From Bos javanicus (lineage: Eukaryota > Chordata > Mammalia > Artiodactyla > Bovidae): a stretch of DNA of 64,000 bases. The notes under the pieces were generated by a model. The model did no database searches. It had not been told where the DNA came from and saw only the letters and a list, made by a program, of their open reading frames with translations. Positions 35,540 through 45,571 of the stretch are shown here, piece by piece. Each line of letters opens with the position of its first letter. The first letter of the stretch is position 1. The stretch lies in contig NC_083870.1 in NCBI RefSeq assembly GCF_032452875.1, positions 2,728,001 through 2,792,000 on the forward strand, given 5' to 3'. Both the position numbers and the translations under genes were made by a program.

Positions 35540-36464
35540 CATAAGATTATCTGGATACATGAAGTAACAATGTGTGCAAATACAGGACATCATAGTTGAC
35601 ATCATCATGCTTTTTACATTTTAGTGTTGTCTGATTTGACTATAATTCTGTAGAAGCAGAAACACCCTCTTCCAATGACACAAGAGAAGACTCTACACAT
35701 GGACATCACCAGATGGTCAACACTGAAATCAGATTGATTATATTCTTTGCAGCCAAAGATGGAGACGCTCTATACAGTCAGCAAAAACAAGACCGGGAAC
35801 TGACTGTGGCTCAGATCATCAACTCCTTATTGCCAAATTCAGACTAAAATTGAAGAAAGTAGAGAAAACCACTAGATCATTCAGGTATGACCTAGATCAA
35901 ATCCCTTATGACTATACAGTGGAAGTGAGAAATAGATTTAAGGGACTAGATCTGATAGAGTACCTGATGAACTATGGACGGAGGTTCATGACATTGTACA
36001 AGAGACAGGAATCAAGACCATCCCCAAGAAAAAGCAATGCGAAAAAGCAAAATGGCTGTCTGAGGAGGCCTTACAAATAGCTGTGAAAAGAAGAGAAGTG
36101 AAAAGCAAAGGAGAAAAGGACAGATATAAGCGTCTGAACGAAGAGTTCCAAAGAATAGCAAGGAGAGATAAGAAACCCTTCCTCAGCAATCAATGCAAAA
36201 AAATAGAGGAAAACAATAGAATGGGAAAGACTAGAGATCTCTTCAAGAAAATTAGAGATACCAAGGGAACATTTCATGCAAAGATGGGCTCAGTAAAGGA
36301 CAGGAATGAAGGACCTAACAGGAGCAGAAGATATTAAGAAGAGGTGGCAAGAATACACAGGAAAACCGTACAAAAAAGATCCTCACGACCCAGATAATCA
36401 TGATGGTGTGATCACTCACACTCACCTAGAGCCAGACATCCTGGAATGTGAAGTCAGGGGGGCC

Positions 36465-36510
36465 TTCATCACTATGAACAAAGCTAGTTCATCACTATGA
36501 ACAAAGCTAG
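36465..36510. repeat. Perfect 23-bp tandem duplication
   Basis: Two exact units beginning ttcatcactatg (36465-36487, 36488-36510) lie in the BovB linker. As 23 is not a multiple of three, the duplication breaks the frame upstream of the reverse transcriptase. Confidence 0.97.
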
Positions 36511-37270
36511 TGGAGGTGTTAGAATTCCAGTTGAGCTATTTCAAATCCTAAAAGATGATGCTGTGAAAGTGCTGCACTCAATATGCCAGCAAATTGGGAA
36601 AACTCAGCAGTGGGCACAGGACTGGAAAAGGTCAGTTTTCATTCCAATCCCAAAGAAAGGCAATGCCAAAGAATGCTCACACTACCGCACAATTGCACTC
36701 ATCTCACATGCTAGTAAAATAATGCTCAAAATTCTCCAAGCCAGGCTTCAGCAATACATGAACCGTAAACTTCCAGATGTTCAAGCTGGTTTTAGAAAAG
36801 GCAGAGGAACCAGAGATCAAATTGCCAACATCCACTGGATCATTGAAAAGGCAAGAGAGTTCCAGAAAAACATCTATTTCTGCTTTACTGACTATGCCAA
36901 AGCCTTTGACTGTGTGGATCACAATAAACTGTGGAAAATTCTGAAAGAGATGGGAATACCAGACTACCTGACCTGCCTCTTGAGAAACCTGTATGCAAGT
37001 CAGGAAGCAACAGTTAGAATTGGACATGGAACAACAGACTGGTTCCAAATAGGGAAAGGAGTATGCCAAGGCTGTATATTGTCACCCTGTTTATTTAACT
37101 TCTATGCAGAGTACATCATGAGAAACGCTGGGCTGGAAGAAGCACAAGCTGGAATCAAGATTGCCGGGAGAAATATCAATAACCTCAGATATGCAGATGA
37201 CACCACCCTTATGGCAGAAAATGAAGAAGAACTAAATAGCCTCTTGATGAAAGTGAAAGTGGAGAGTTAA
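36497..37270 (+). pseudogene. BovB reverse transcriptase domain, 257 codons open
   Basis: The best-preserved coding segment in the window: RNA-dependent DNA polymerase of the RTE clade, which would copy BovB RNA (and SINE RNA in trans) at the nicked target. Visible motifs are SVFIPIPKKGN near residues 46-56, motif A TDYAKAFD at 131-138, motif B GKGVCQGCILSPCLF at 186-200, and motif C YADD at 232-235. The start codon is simply the first Met after a frameshifting 23-bp duplication, so it is not a true N-terminus. Upstream frames 35850-36080 and 36083-36337 are the linker in other frames. The C-terminal region is cut off by the Bov-A2 junction. Hence this is a remnant, not a working gene. Confidence 0.92.
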
Positions 37271-37390
37271 AAGTTGGCTTAAAGCTCAACATTCAGAAAA
37301 CTAAGATCATAGCATCCGATCCCATCACTTCATGGCAAATAGATGGGGAAACAGTGGCCGACTTTATTTTTGGGGGCTCCAAAATCACTG

Positions 37391-37672
37391 CCAGAGACGG
37401 CAACGGCAACCCACTCCAGTACTCTTGCCTGGAAAATCCATGAACAGAGGAGCCTGGTAGGCTTCAGCCCATGGGGTCGCTAAGAGTCAGATACGACTGA
37501 GCGTCTTGACTTTCACTTTTCACTTTCATGCATTGGAAAAGGAAATGGCAACCCACTGCAGTGTTCTTGCCTGGAGAATCCCAGGGACAGGGGAGCCTCG
37601 TGGGCTGCTGTCTGTGGGGTCGCACAGAGTCGGACACGACTGAAGTGACTTAGCAGCAGCAGCAGTAGCAGC
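37391..37672 (+). mobile_element. Bov-A2 SINE (dimeric)
   Basis: Two related monomers: 'ggcaacccactccagtactcttgcctgg' (about 37405-37432) and 'atggcaacccactgcagtgttcttgcctgg' (about 37546-37575). The linker is 'gactttcacttttcactttcatgcattgg', and a (cag)n-type tail ends at 37672. There is no tRNA-like head, as expected for Bov-A2. Confidence 0.95.
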
Positions 37673-37978
37673 AATATCAACTGTGTGTTAGGTGAAGAGC
37701 CAGAAAGATGAGTGAAAGTGAAAGTGAAGTCACTCAGTCTGTCCCACTCTTTGTGACCCCATGGACTGTAGCCTCCCAGGCTCCTCTGTCCAAGGGATTT
37801 TCTAGGCAAGAATACTGGAGTGGGTTGCCATTTCCTCCTCCAGGAGATCTTCCTGACCCAGGGATTGAACCCAGGTGTCCCGCATTGTAGGCAGACGCTT
37901 TACCATCTGAGCCATAGGGAAGTCCTTTTTCCAACATATTAATATCAACTGTGTGTTAGGTGAAGAGCCAGAAAGATG
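37673..37978 (-). mobile_element. Bov-tA SINE between perfect 38-bp direct repeats
   Basis: Minus-strand Bov-tA (about 37711-37930) with a short extra T-rich piece to 37940. The 38-bp flank 37673-37710 (begins aatatcaactgtg) recurs without a change at 37941-37978. This is longer than the usual SINE target-site duplication. Confidence 0.93.
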
Positions 37979-38089
37979 TGTAGCCATGCCTATTTTCATG
38001 GATGATAAATTCCAGTGGGAGGAATATTTAAACACAGAAATGACTGGAAATGCAGAGTATACATACCTAAGACCAGAAAGAGGCACTCA

Positions 38090-38640
38090 GGTAGCAGAGA
38101 GAAAATACTCATCTAAGAGGCGTTTTTTGGGACAGGCCCTGAGGGTTGAATGGGATTTCAGTAGGGAGCAGTGTGATTAAGCGCAGAGAAGCACATAGGA
38201 TTAGATGACAGGGCAGCAGGAGATAAGACTCTATGGCCTGTTCACGGAGGCTCCAAATGCCATGTTTGCACAATGTCTTTAGCTTGATGGGGGAACCATG
38301 GAAATTTTCTAAGCAGTGGGATGGCAGGGTCAGAGCTGTATTGAAGGGGGTTGGCAGTAGTGTCAGGGATGAATTTGAGTGAGGAAGGGCCAAGTACAAG
38401 ATGCCTGAGGGGTCAGATTAGAGTGATAGTGGTTGGAACGGGGGATGAGGAAGTGGAGAAGAAGGTGCAGGGGGAGAAACAACGGAACTTGTAGGAGGTG
38501 AAGGAGGAAGGGAAGGAGGCAGAGAGGACATTGAATCTGATCCCTGAGAAAGAGGTTTCCATTAATAGAACAGGAGGAGATGGAGGCAGAACCAGGAACC
38601 AAGAACTTTGGGCACTGGAGAGGAGCCAGGGAAAAGCATT
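38090..38640 (-). mobile_element. L2 LINE, internal and 3' part
   Basis: Minus-strand L2 pattern: 'gccctgagggttgaatgggatttcagtagggagcagtgtg', 'tgatgggggaaccatggaaattttctaagcagtgggatggcagggtcagag', then 'gatagtggttggaacggggg'. Boundaries are approximate. Confidence 0.65.
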
Positions 38641-39654
38641 AAATGTGTGTGTTTCCCAAATCCTTCCACATCCATGCATGACTCAGTCTAGCACACTTCC
38701 TGTGGGAAAAGGCACCCCGTCGTTTGCTCAATGCTTTGTCTTTTCAATGGAAGTGGGCTTCTCAAATCCACTTATTATTTTTGAGGGACTACTTATGTCC
38801 CTAACATTCAGTGAAAAGAGGGAGGAAAAAAAACCTCAGCTTAGGGCCTGAGTCCCTGTGCAAAGCACCTTTTATAAGCAAAAAGAATCAGAGTTTGGAA
38901 TTAACTAAGTTAACAGTAGGAGCAGAATTGCATGCAGAGTATATACCATATGCTGTTTTTTCCTAATATTCTAACAGTACACCGGGACGCTCTAAATCAA
39001 TATACACAAGTGTGTGCCCACAACAGGGGCTCTGAGCTCGAATTGGTCCACCTGCTGGAGCAGGTATCCCCATGCTTATGTTGCCACAAAAGGCTTCACC
39101 TTTCCCAGGGACTCCTCTGTCACGTTCCCATCTTGTCCTGTCAGCAGGTGATAACGGTTTTGGTTTATTTTTTCTTTATCCTCACCCTGTGTACTATTTT
39201 ATTCCAACGCACTCTGCAATTACGATGTTGGGATTCTTAAATGCATCTAAGAAGGGACAATCAAAGGGATGGCTCCCAGGACACTCATCCATCTTCCACC
39301 CTACATAAATGTTTAGTCATTAATTTTTATCTGCTAATCAGCCAAAGAGATGCTTCCTGCATATGGAGGGCTGTCACGGGAAAGATGGCCATGCTGCCTC
39401 GGCCACTCTCATTGACAGCCCCATGCTGGGTTCACTCTCAGGGGGAGAGTGGGAGGAGAGGTCCAAGGACCAAGTCCTCTGGCTCTGGTTTATAGAAGTT
39501 GGCAGTGGGAGCCAGCTGTGAATCTTCTTCCCTCTGTTCTCCAGCAATGATCAAAAAACCACACCTTACCTGTGGATACCTGTTCATAATTGATCAAGAA
39601 TTTTCATGCACATTAGCCCAGCCAGCTGGCATGATGGAAACTAGCAGAGGTATT
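38641..39654. other. Unassigned DNA
   Basis: No named repeat. Plus-strand frames at 38932-39308 lack domains. 39529-39543 is a pyrimidine-rich stretch ending in cag, but no convincing donor follows at an exon-like distance. Confidence 0.35.
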
Positions 39655-39795
39655 AAGTTGCCTCTGCTTTGTAGGGGACTGAGGTGCAGAGACGTGCATG
39701 GCTCACCCAGGGCCACACAACTTTGTGCCAGAGCAAGGGCTGGAAGCCCAGTCCTCTGTCCAGGCTCCTGCCCCCTGGTGACTTTTGTCAAGTCC
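39655..39795 (-). mobile_element. MIR SINE
   Basis: Minus strand: 'aggggactgaggtgcagagacgtgcatggctcacccagggccacacaac', followed by 'ggctggaagcccagtcctctg'. Confidence 0.75.
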
Positions 39796-39887
39796 ATCAT
39801 CTTTGCTTTCCTTTCTCCTGCTGCAGGCTTCCCCTGGTCCATTCCATTGCTGATTAGGGCTGCCATGGAGTGAGGAACAAATAAGGG

Positions 39888-39992
39888 AGGAAAAAAATAA
39901 ATACATAAAATAAGTGACTTGGGGATGAATAAATAATGTGTAAATAAATGAATGAGGAATGAATTAACTAGAGGAATAAATAAAAAAAGGAT
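39888..39992. repeat. AT-rich low-complexity DNA (AAAT/GAAT-like)
   Basis: Dense aataaat and gaatgaat repeats with no clear element body. Confidence 0.8.
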
Positions 39993-40103
39993 ATGATGTA
40001 CAAAGAAGCAAAGTTTAGCTCCTGGGAATAGATCTAATTATGGTGTCAAAACGATATTTATTGGCTGAGCTCTTCTATTTCTCTGTTTACCCATTTCCTT
40101 TAG

Positions 40104-40333
40104 CTCCTGTGTCCTGGGCTTTTGTTTTATACATGTTTCCTGAGGTTCCTACAGTAAAGTTTATACTAGTGAGGCCAGCTTCACACGTGGTTTTTATCTC
40201 ATAGAAAAATGCCTTGTCCGATATGATGGCTCTACGTTTTATATTGGTCACTTTGAAGATAATCACAGGTGCATACTCAGTAGTTCTGTGCAGATCATCC
40301 ATTGGCTGCCTGACCGACCAGGACTGCCGCAGG
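40104..40333 (+). other. Candidate non-coding or unannotated exon
   Basis: A pyrimidine-rich tract ending ccatttcctttag (to 40103) is followed by 230 bp of unique sequence that ends ccgcag before gtgaggt (40334-40340). These are good-looking acceptor and donor signals on the plus strand, and several CpGs remain in the block. All three plus-strand frames contain a stop; the best one is broken by a single TAG near 40203. Oddly, the antisense strand is open for 102 codons (40087-40395) without comparable splice signals. An exon of a non-coding RNA, an untranslated exon or a pseudo-exon are all possible. Confidence 0.3.
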
Positions 40334-40549
40334 TGAGGTGTGATCTTGGTACCCGCCCGAGAGTTAACCCTAGCAGGCAGTCTGTGCTCTCGCATCTTGG
40401 TGCAGCTGTGTCACTGACTTGCCCACATATTAATGGCTGTTCAGACAGATTTGTGAACTAAATTTATCTTTCTCTTTCCATCATTAAGTTTTCCATTTCC
40501 AGTGTCTGTTCAAATTGGCAAGACAGTTTTGGTGGCAGTGAGGTCCCTT

Positions 40550-40612
40550 TCTACTAGTAATAGCGACAACCGTTTATTAAGTACCTACTACATGTCTGTC
40601 ACTTTAAACAGA
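40550..40612 (-). mobile_element. MIR/L2 3' end fragment
   Basis: Minus strand: 'aaccgtttattaagtacctactacatgtctgtcac'. Confidence 0.6.
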
Positions 40613-40807
40613 GCTGCAAGGGCATACAGTAGAGCCCCAGCTGAGAGGAGAGGAACTGCGGAGACTCACGGCTGGGGACCTCCGGAGATGAGGGTGGAGG
40701 ACAGTGGACTCGCCATGCACAGGGGCAGATAAGGGGGACGGTGCCCCATAGTCCCAGGGAAACTCCAAGCTCCCCACTATATTGGCAATGATTGCAGGGA
40801 GGCTATC

Positions 40808-41109
40808 AATACATATCCTTTCTATCCATGTTGTTGCAAATGTCATTATTTCATTCTTTATGGCCGAGTAATAATCCATTGTGTGTATGTACCACGTCTT
40901 CTTTATCCATTCCTCCATCAATAATAAGGACCTACTATATAAGACAGGGAGCTCTACCCAATATCCTGTAATAACCTATGTGGGAAAAGAATCTGAAAAA
41001 TAATGGATACATATATATGTATAGTTGAATCACTTTGCTGTATATCTGAAACTAACACAATATTATAAATCAACTATACTTCAATTAAAAAATTTTAAAT
41101 ATATATCCT
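40808..41109 (+). mobile_element. LINE-1 3' end with inverted 5' segment (twin priming)
   Basis: 40820-40920 is antisense L1 ORF2 C-terminus. Translated on the minus strand it gives EEWIKKTWYIHTMDYYSAIK. 40921-41097 is the sense 3' untranslated end (aaggacctactatataag, then caactatacttcaattaaaa). The outer flanks aatacatatcct (40808-40819) and aatatatatcct (41098-41109) form a target-site duplication with one change. One insertion with an inverted 5' part explains all of it. Confidence 0.85.
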
Positions 41110-41209
41110 GTCTCTGTTTGAGACAGGGTTGAACTTGGAGATTGGATTGTCACTGACTGCAGCTCCAAGAAGCTGGGGGAGGAGATAGAAAAAAAAGATG
41201 AACTGTAAG

Positions 41210-41395
41210 CATTTTTCAGAGCCCTGGTACATACATCATTTCATTTAATCTGCACAACTATATGAGGCAGGAGTGATTGTTTCCATTTTATAGGTAAGGA
41301 TACCTGTCAAATGTCATATGACCTGTCACCCAGCAAGAGGGAACACCCAGGCTTCAGCCACACAGTCTATTGTTCCTTCCACAATACCAGAATTG
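41210..41395 (-). mobile_element. MIR SINE
   Basis: Minus strand: 'catcatttcatttaatctgcacaactatatgaggcaggag', 'ttccattttataggtaagga', 'gtcacccagcaagagggaacacccaggcttc'. Confidence 0.8.
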
Positions 41396-41539
41396 GACGA
41401 GAAGATTTCTAGCGTTCCTTGCAAGTTCAGAAACTTCTAAATCTTGGGTCCCACTCAGCCTAACTTGGTTGACATGGGAGGGTATCAAGAAACTTCCTGG
41501 TTTGCCATGTATGGAGAGAGGGGGTATATAGTATTAGGA

Positions 41540-41672
41540 TATGCACATGGGTTGTGATTGTGGTTAAAGCTGGTTAATTCCTGGCACTAATACAAATCGT
41601 GGCGTGTTGGGCATAAACTTTCTCTGCCTTGGTTTGCTCATCTGTAAAATGGAGATGATAGTGGTATTCATC
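41540..41672 (+). mobile_element. MIR SINE fragment
   Basis: Plus strand: 'tgggcataaactttctctgccttggtttgctcatctgtaaaatggagatgatagtgg'. Confidence 0.75.
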
Positions 41673-41689
41673 TTGTGGCCTACAAAGCC

Positions 41690-42150
41690 CCACCCCACGT
41701 GGTCCCTCGTAGCCTCTCATCCCCACCTTTCCCACCTCACTTCTTTCCGGCCTTACTGGCCTCCTCACCACTCTCTGAACACTCCTGTCATATTCCCACC
41801 TTCAAGCCTTCACATTGGCCATTCTCTCTGTCTAGAATGATCTTCCTCTATCCACACAGCCTATTCCTTTACTTTCAACAAATTTTTGCTCAGATATCAT
41901 CTTCTCAATGAGGACCATCCCCCAGCACTCCCAGTCCCTCTTATCTGTGCTTCTGGTTTATCCATAGTATTTTTCCCTAACCAACTACATATTGACCTTG
42001 TAGTTTACTACTTGTTTATTATCTTTATTGCTTGCTGTCTGTATGCAAGTTAAAGGTCTTTGACTGTTTTGTTCACTACTGTGTCCCAGGTGCCCAATAC
42101 AGAGCCTGGCATATACAGATGCTCAAGTCATAGCATTGAAAGGATTTACA
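41690..42150 (+). mobile_element. L2 LINE 3' end
   Basis: Plus strand, in order: 'cacattggccattctctctgtctagaatgatcttcctc', 'tttttgctcagatatcatcttctcaatgaggac', 'gtgtcccaggtgcccaatacagagcctggcatatacagatgctcaag'. Diverged but complete 3' layout. Confidence 0.85.
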
Positions 42151-42159
42151 CAGATTCGT

Positions 42160-42235
42160 GAGGACTAGAGAGTGTTTCTTAATCACTTAGCTCAAAGCCT
42201 GACCCATAGCAAAGACTCAATAAAAGGCTACTCTT
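42160..42235 (+). mobile_element. MIR/L2 tail fragment
   Basis: 'cttagctcaaagcctgacccatagcaaagactcaataaaagg' is a plus-strand 3' end. Confidence 0.55.
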
Positions 42236-43085
42236 GTATCTGGCCTTCACGTTGATTAATTTGTTGGGTTGAGGTCCCACTGGAGGGAAACTCAGGGTAT
42301 GTTCCACAGGCTCATCCATTGTAGGCAAGTTCCCTGTTGCTACCCACCTTCCTAGTGGACACAGATAGAACATTTTGTGAAGCTCTGTGACCCACTCGGG
42401 CTGGAGAAGCCAAGTCAGGGAGCATTTGGTAGCTTGTTTAAGGAAAGACGGTGAGTCAGATACCTGCCTATGTGGCCATCCAGCAATGGAAGGAAGGTGC
42501 AGCTACGCTGAGAAATGCCTCAGCCCTGGGAGAGAATCCCCTCAGCACGGTGCACCCCAGCGCTGGCCTTACCAAGTTATGGGTGGAAAAGAACTGCAGT
42601 CATCAGAGCTCAGTGCAGAACCTTCCTTTTTTGTGCCACTAGGCAAGTCTCAGAAAACCGTAGGAGAAGCCAAATTTGCCTAAAGAATACGGAGACAAAT
42701 TGGAGAAAAAGAAAGTGTGGCCCAGTCAACCAGAGATATTCCCCAGAAATGGCCGGGTGGGCAGAAGGGCCCGGCCAGCCTGTGTGGTATCTGTGCCCGT
42801 GCCCCAGCCCCCACCCAGTCCTGTGACCACCAGGGCACAGGCGATGTGACACTGGACTCCTCTGATTCCGTCCCTTCCTCGGCCCTGCAAACCCAGCTCC
42901 CAGGGGCCCAATTAGCCTTTTCTCCTTCCTTCTTCCTCCTTTTGTCTCCCAACAGAGAAGGTTCTGTTGAGTCCTGTCTGGTAGTGTTTTGTGAAGGCCC
43001 ACTCAGCCATCACTAAGCATGTGAGGATGGTTGTCACTGTCCCTGAATAAGGGCTTCCAGCCCAACACTACCAACTGAGGCTCTT
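42236..43085. other. Unassigned DNA
   Basis: GC-richer stretch with overlapping frames on both strands (42387-42826 plus, 42610-43002 minus). No domain or repeat recognised. Confidence 0.35.
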
Positions 43086-43089
43086 GAAG

Positions 43090-43358
43090 CCATTTCTAGA
43101 GACAGTAGTTAGGAATACAGACCCCGAGCCACCCTGGGTTTGAACCTGGCTCCCATAGATAGAGGATCCTGGTGGGCTGCAGTCCGTAGGGTCGTACAAG
43201 TCAGACGCAACTGAAGCTACTTAGCACACACTACTACTTATTAGCTCTGTGATCTTGGGGAATGAGGACTAATAATAGTGCCTATATCATCAGGTTACTG
43301 TAAGCTACAAATGAATGTCAAGTGCCTAGAACAGTGCCTGGCGTATAGTAAATGTTTG
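43090..43358 (+). mobile_element. MIR SINE split by a short BovB/Bov-A tail
   Basis: MIR 5' part 'gttaggaatacagaccccgagccaccctgggtttgaacctggctcc' to about 43156; it resumes with 'ttattagctctgtgatcttggggaatgagg' and ends 'gtgcctagaacagtgcctggcgtatagtaaatg'. Confidence 0.82.
43157..43233 (+). mobile_element. BovB/Bov-A 3' tail fragment in MIR
   Basis: About 75 bp: 'gaggatcctggtgggctgcagtccgtagggtcgtacaag' then 'tcagacgcaactgaagctacttagcac'. Strongly 5'-truncated. Confidence 0.85.
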
Positions 43359-43374
43359 TTTTTCTTGTCATTAT

Positions 43375-43690
43375 TATTATTTAGTGTTATTCTGTAGTAA
43401 GTGCTATAAAGATTCACAGGGGTTCTAGGAGTCCAAAAAGAAACTTTAATCTGGGGAAGATTGCTGAAAGAGATAACAATGACCTGAATCTGGAATGATA
43501 AGTAGACATTACCCCAGTTGAGAAGGTGGAAGGTGGTGCAGGAAAGGGGTGTTGATAAACCATGAGTGTGACGTACCCGAGTGTGTTAGGAACTTCACGG
43601 AGGCTAGTTTTGCTTCTGTGTTGAGGTTTGAGGCAGGATGCTAAGGGATGAGACTGAAGCAAGATCAGATCATGGGGGGTTTTATTAGCT
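43375..43690 (-). mobile_element. L2 LINE fragment
   Basis: Minus-strand L2-like order: 'gtaagtgctataaagattcac', 'gaaactttaatctggggaagattgctgaaagag', 'gcaggaaaggggtg', then 'agatcatggggggttttattag'. Confidence 0.6.
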
Positions 43691-44079
43691 CAGCACCTTC
43701 TTCTGAATTCTGTTAGCCCAGATCCCACTCTTCTCACTTCCTTTAGGTCCAGGTAGCCATCACCTTCCCTGTACTACCGGCCACAAGAGTTTTGGAGAGA
43801 TCGGTGTGTTCCCCAAGCTGGCCAATCATTATGGTCCCTGGGGAATTTCCGCTGGGGCCTGGGAGGACCAGCCCACAGCCCCTCGTGGCATATTGCTGGA
43901 GGAGTGTGGTTCTGGGGAACTACAGGCCTCTTTCCCACAGTGACGTGGTCCCCAGTCCTGGCCTCTCAGGTCCTGGGACTGCCCAGGTGCCTGCAGGCCT
44001 TCCTTCTGTGCTGTGAACTTTCCCATTGTCCTGCCAGCAAACCTGTTTATAGAATCTCAGCTTCTTCTAAGAAGTTTCT

Positions 44080-44410
44080 GACATTTGCAAATGAAAAAGG
44101 CCTAATAGACCATGCCAAAGAGCTGGGATTTCATCTGCTGAGAGTGAGGAGCTATTGAAGGGTGTTAAATTGGGGTCGGTTGGGCCTCTCAGAGACATCT
44201 GCCTGACAGCACTGTGGAGGATGAATTAGAGAGAAAGATTGCAGATGGGGACACCAGGTACAGGCTGTCATCCTCAACTAGGAGAGAAGTGGCGAGGGCC
44301 TGACCTGAGAGAATTGAAGTAGGAATGGGGATAACAGGCGGATCCTAGAAACGGAGGCAGGTGCCTGAGGAGGCCCAGAGCGGGAGGGATCAGGAGCTGA
44401 CCGGCCATCA
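44080..44410 (-). mobile_element. L2 LINE fragment
   Basis: Minus-strand pattern: 'gtgaggagctattgaagggtgttaaattgggg', 'cactgtggaggatgaattagagagaaagattg', 'gagaattgaagtaggaatgggg'. May belong to the same original element as 43375-43690. Confidence 0.6.
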
Positions 44411-44900
44411 GCCACGTCCCCACCCATGAAGCCCAGGGCCTGAGGCCTCTTGACCAGCTGCAGGTGGCCTGGCTTGGAAGGTCAAGGCCAGGTGGTGGCA
44501 GAGACAGGGAGAAATGCTGTTCTCCCCTTGCAGCAAAGCCTTTCTGCTCGACACACTGTCACCTGGCTATGGAGGGTCTGCCTCCACCCCCCGTCCACCC
44601 CAGTGGTCTGTTATCTGTCACTGCCGAGGGGGTTCTTTTAAATGTGTTTGTCCATTTTCCCATCTTTCTTAGAGTGATTCCTCATCAAAAGTAGGCCCTG
44701 CTCTCTGCTGCCTTTGTGCCTTCTTCCTGGGGCTCCCAGCCTGACCATGTTTCCCCTACATGGAAGAGGCCTCCTGGAGCTGGGAAGAGCCCGCCCCACA
44801 GGAGCCTAAAAGAGGCAAGAGAGAGGCTTGCCCAGGGGAGGAGTGGAAGGGGAGACGGCTTACGAGTTGGGGAGAGCATGTTTTAAAAGTACATTCTATG
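44411..44900. other. Unassigned DNA
   Basis: GC-rich with short frames and no domain. No repeat recognised. Confidence 0.4.
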
Positions 44901-44904
44901 GGAG

Positions 44905-45240
44905 GAACTTAAGGATCCATCAACAGACAAGTGAATACAGGAAAGGTGCTATATATATATACTTATAAATGGAATACTGTTTAGTCAATAAGATTGAAGT
45001 TTTTCACTTACAGCAACATGGATGGACTTGGAGGACATTAGGCCATGTGAAAGAAGTTGGACAGAAAAAGACAAATACTGTATTATGATGTCATTTATAT
45101 GTGGAACCAAAAAAGTACAACTAACTAGTGACTATAATAAGAAAGTAGAAGGCTCACAGAAATAGAGAACAAACTAGTGGTTTCCCGTAGAGAGAGGGTA
45201 TGGAGTAGGGAAAAAGGAAAAAATTGTTACTGTGAGATTA
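44905..45240 (+). mobile_element. LINE-1 ORF2 3' end
   Basis: Sense orientation: 'aaggatccatcaacagacaagtgaat', 'cagcaacatggatggacttgg', 'gacaaatactgtattatgatgtcatttatatgtggaac', 'acagaaatagagaacaaactagtggtttcc'. Too decayed for an open frame. Confidence 0.85.
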
Positions 45241-45349
45241 TATAAAACCATGTATGTGAAAGCTTATAAAATCATAAAGCACTATAGCATTTGAAGAACG
45301 CTTCATTCAAGTTTTTAAAATTTAAAAAAAAAATTAAGAAAAAAGTTCA

Positions 45350-45542
45350 TTATATATACAAGAGACTTTACAAATATCATTTGATTTAATTCTCACAATA
45401 CCTTGGTAGATACTTTCTACTCCATTTTACAGGTGAGAAAGCCAAGGTTCAGGAAAATCAAATAACATAAACAGCATCATGCAGCTGCTAAGGGAAAGAA
45501 ATGAAGTTTTGAGCCCAGCTCCTTGGTCATTCTCACCTTTAG
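45350..45542 (-). mobile_element. MIR SINE
   Basis: Minus strand: 'gactttacaaatatcatttgatttaattctcacaataccttggtagatac', 'ccattttacaggtgagaaagccaaggttcagg', 'ttttgagcccagctccttgg'. Confidence 0.85.
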
Positions 45543-45545
45543 ACA

Positions 45546-45571
45546 GTTTTTTGTTGTTTTTTTTTTTTTTC
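45546..45571. repeat. T-rich run
   Basis: Mostly T with two interrupting g bases. No body of a retroposon recognised next to it. Confidence 0.85.

Larger units (their letters stand above)
35655..37391 (+). mobile_element. BovB LINE, middle portion, 3' end lost
   Basis: Starts within the end of the endonuclease region (acacatggacatcaccagatgg), includes the linker and the whole reverse transcriptase, and stops abruptly at about 37390 after 'ggctccaaaatcactgc', where a Bov-A2 begins. The usual 3' end and tail are absent. A 23-bp tandem duplication (36465-36487 and 36488-36510) shifts the frame. Confidence 0.95.

Noticed and set aside
39806..39900. Strong-looking acceptor (ctttctcctgctgcag, near 39827) with AATAAA-like sequence after a short frame, as a possible terminal exon
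   Set aside because: The AATAAA motifs belong to a low-complexity AT stretch and no upstream donor or coding exon can be paired with it.
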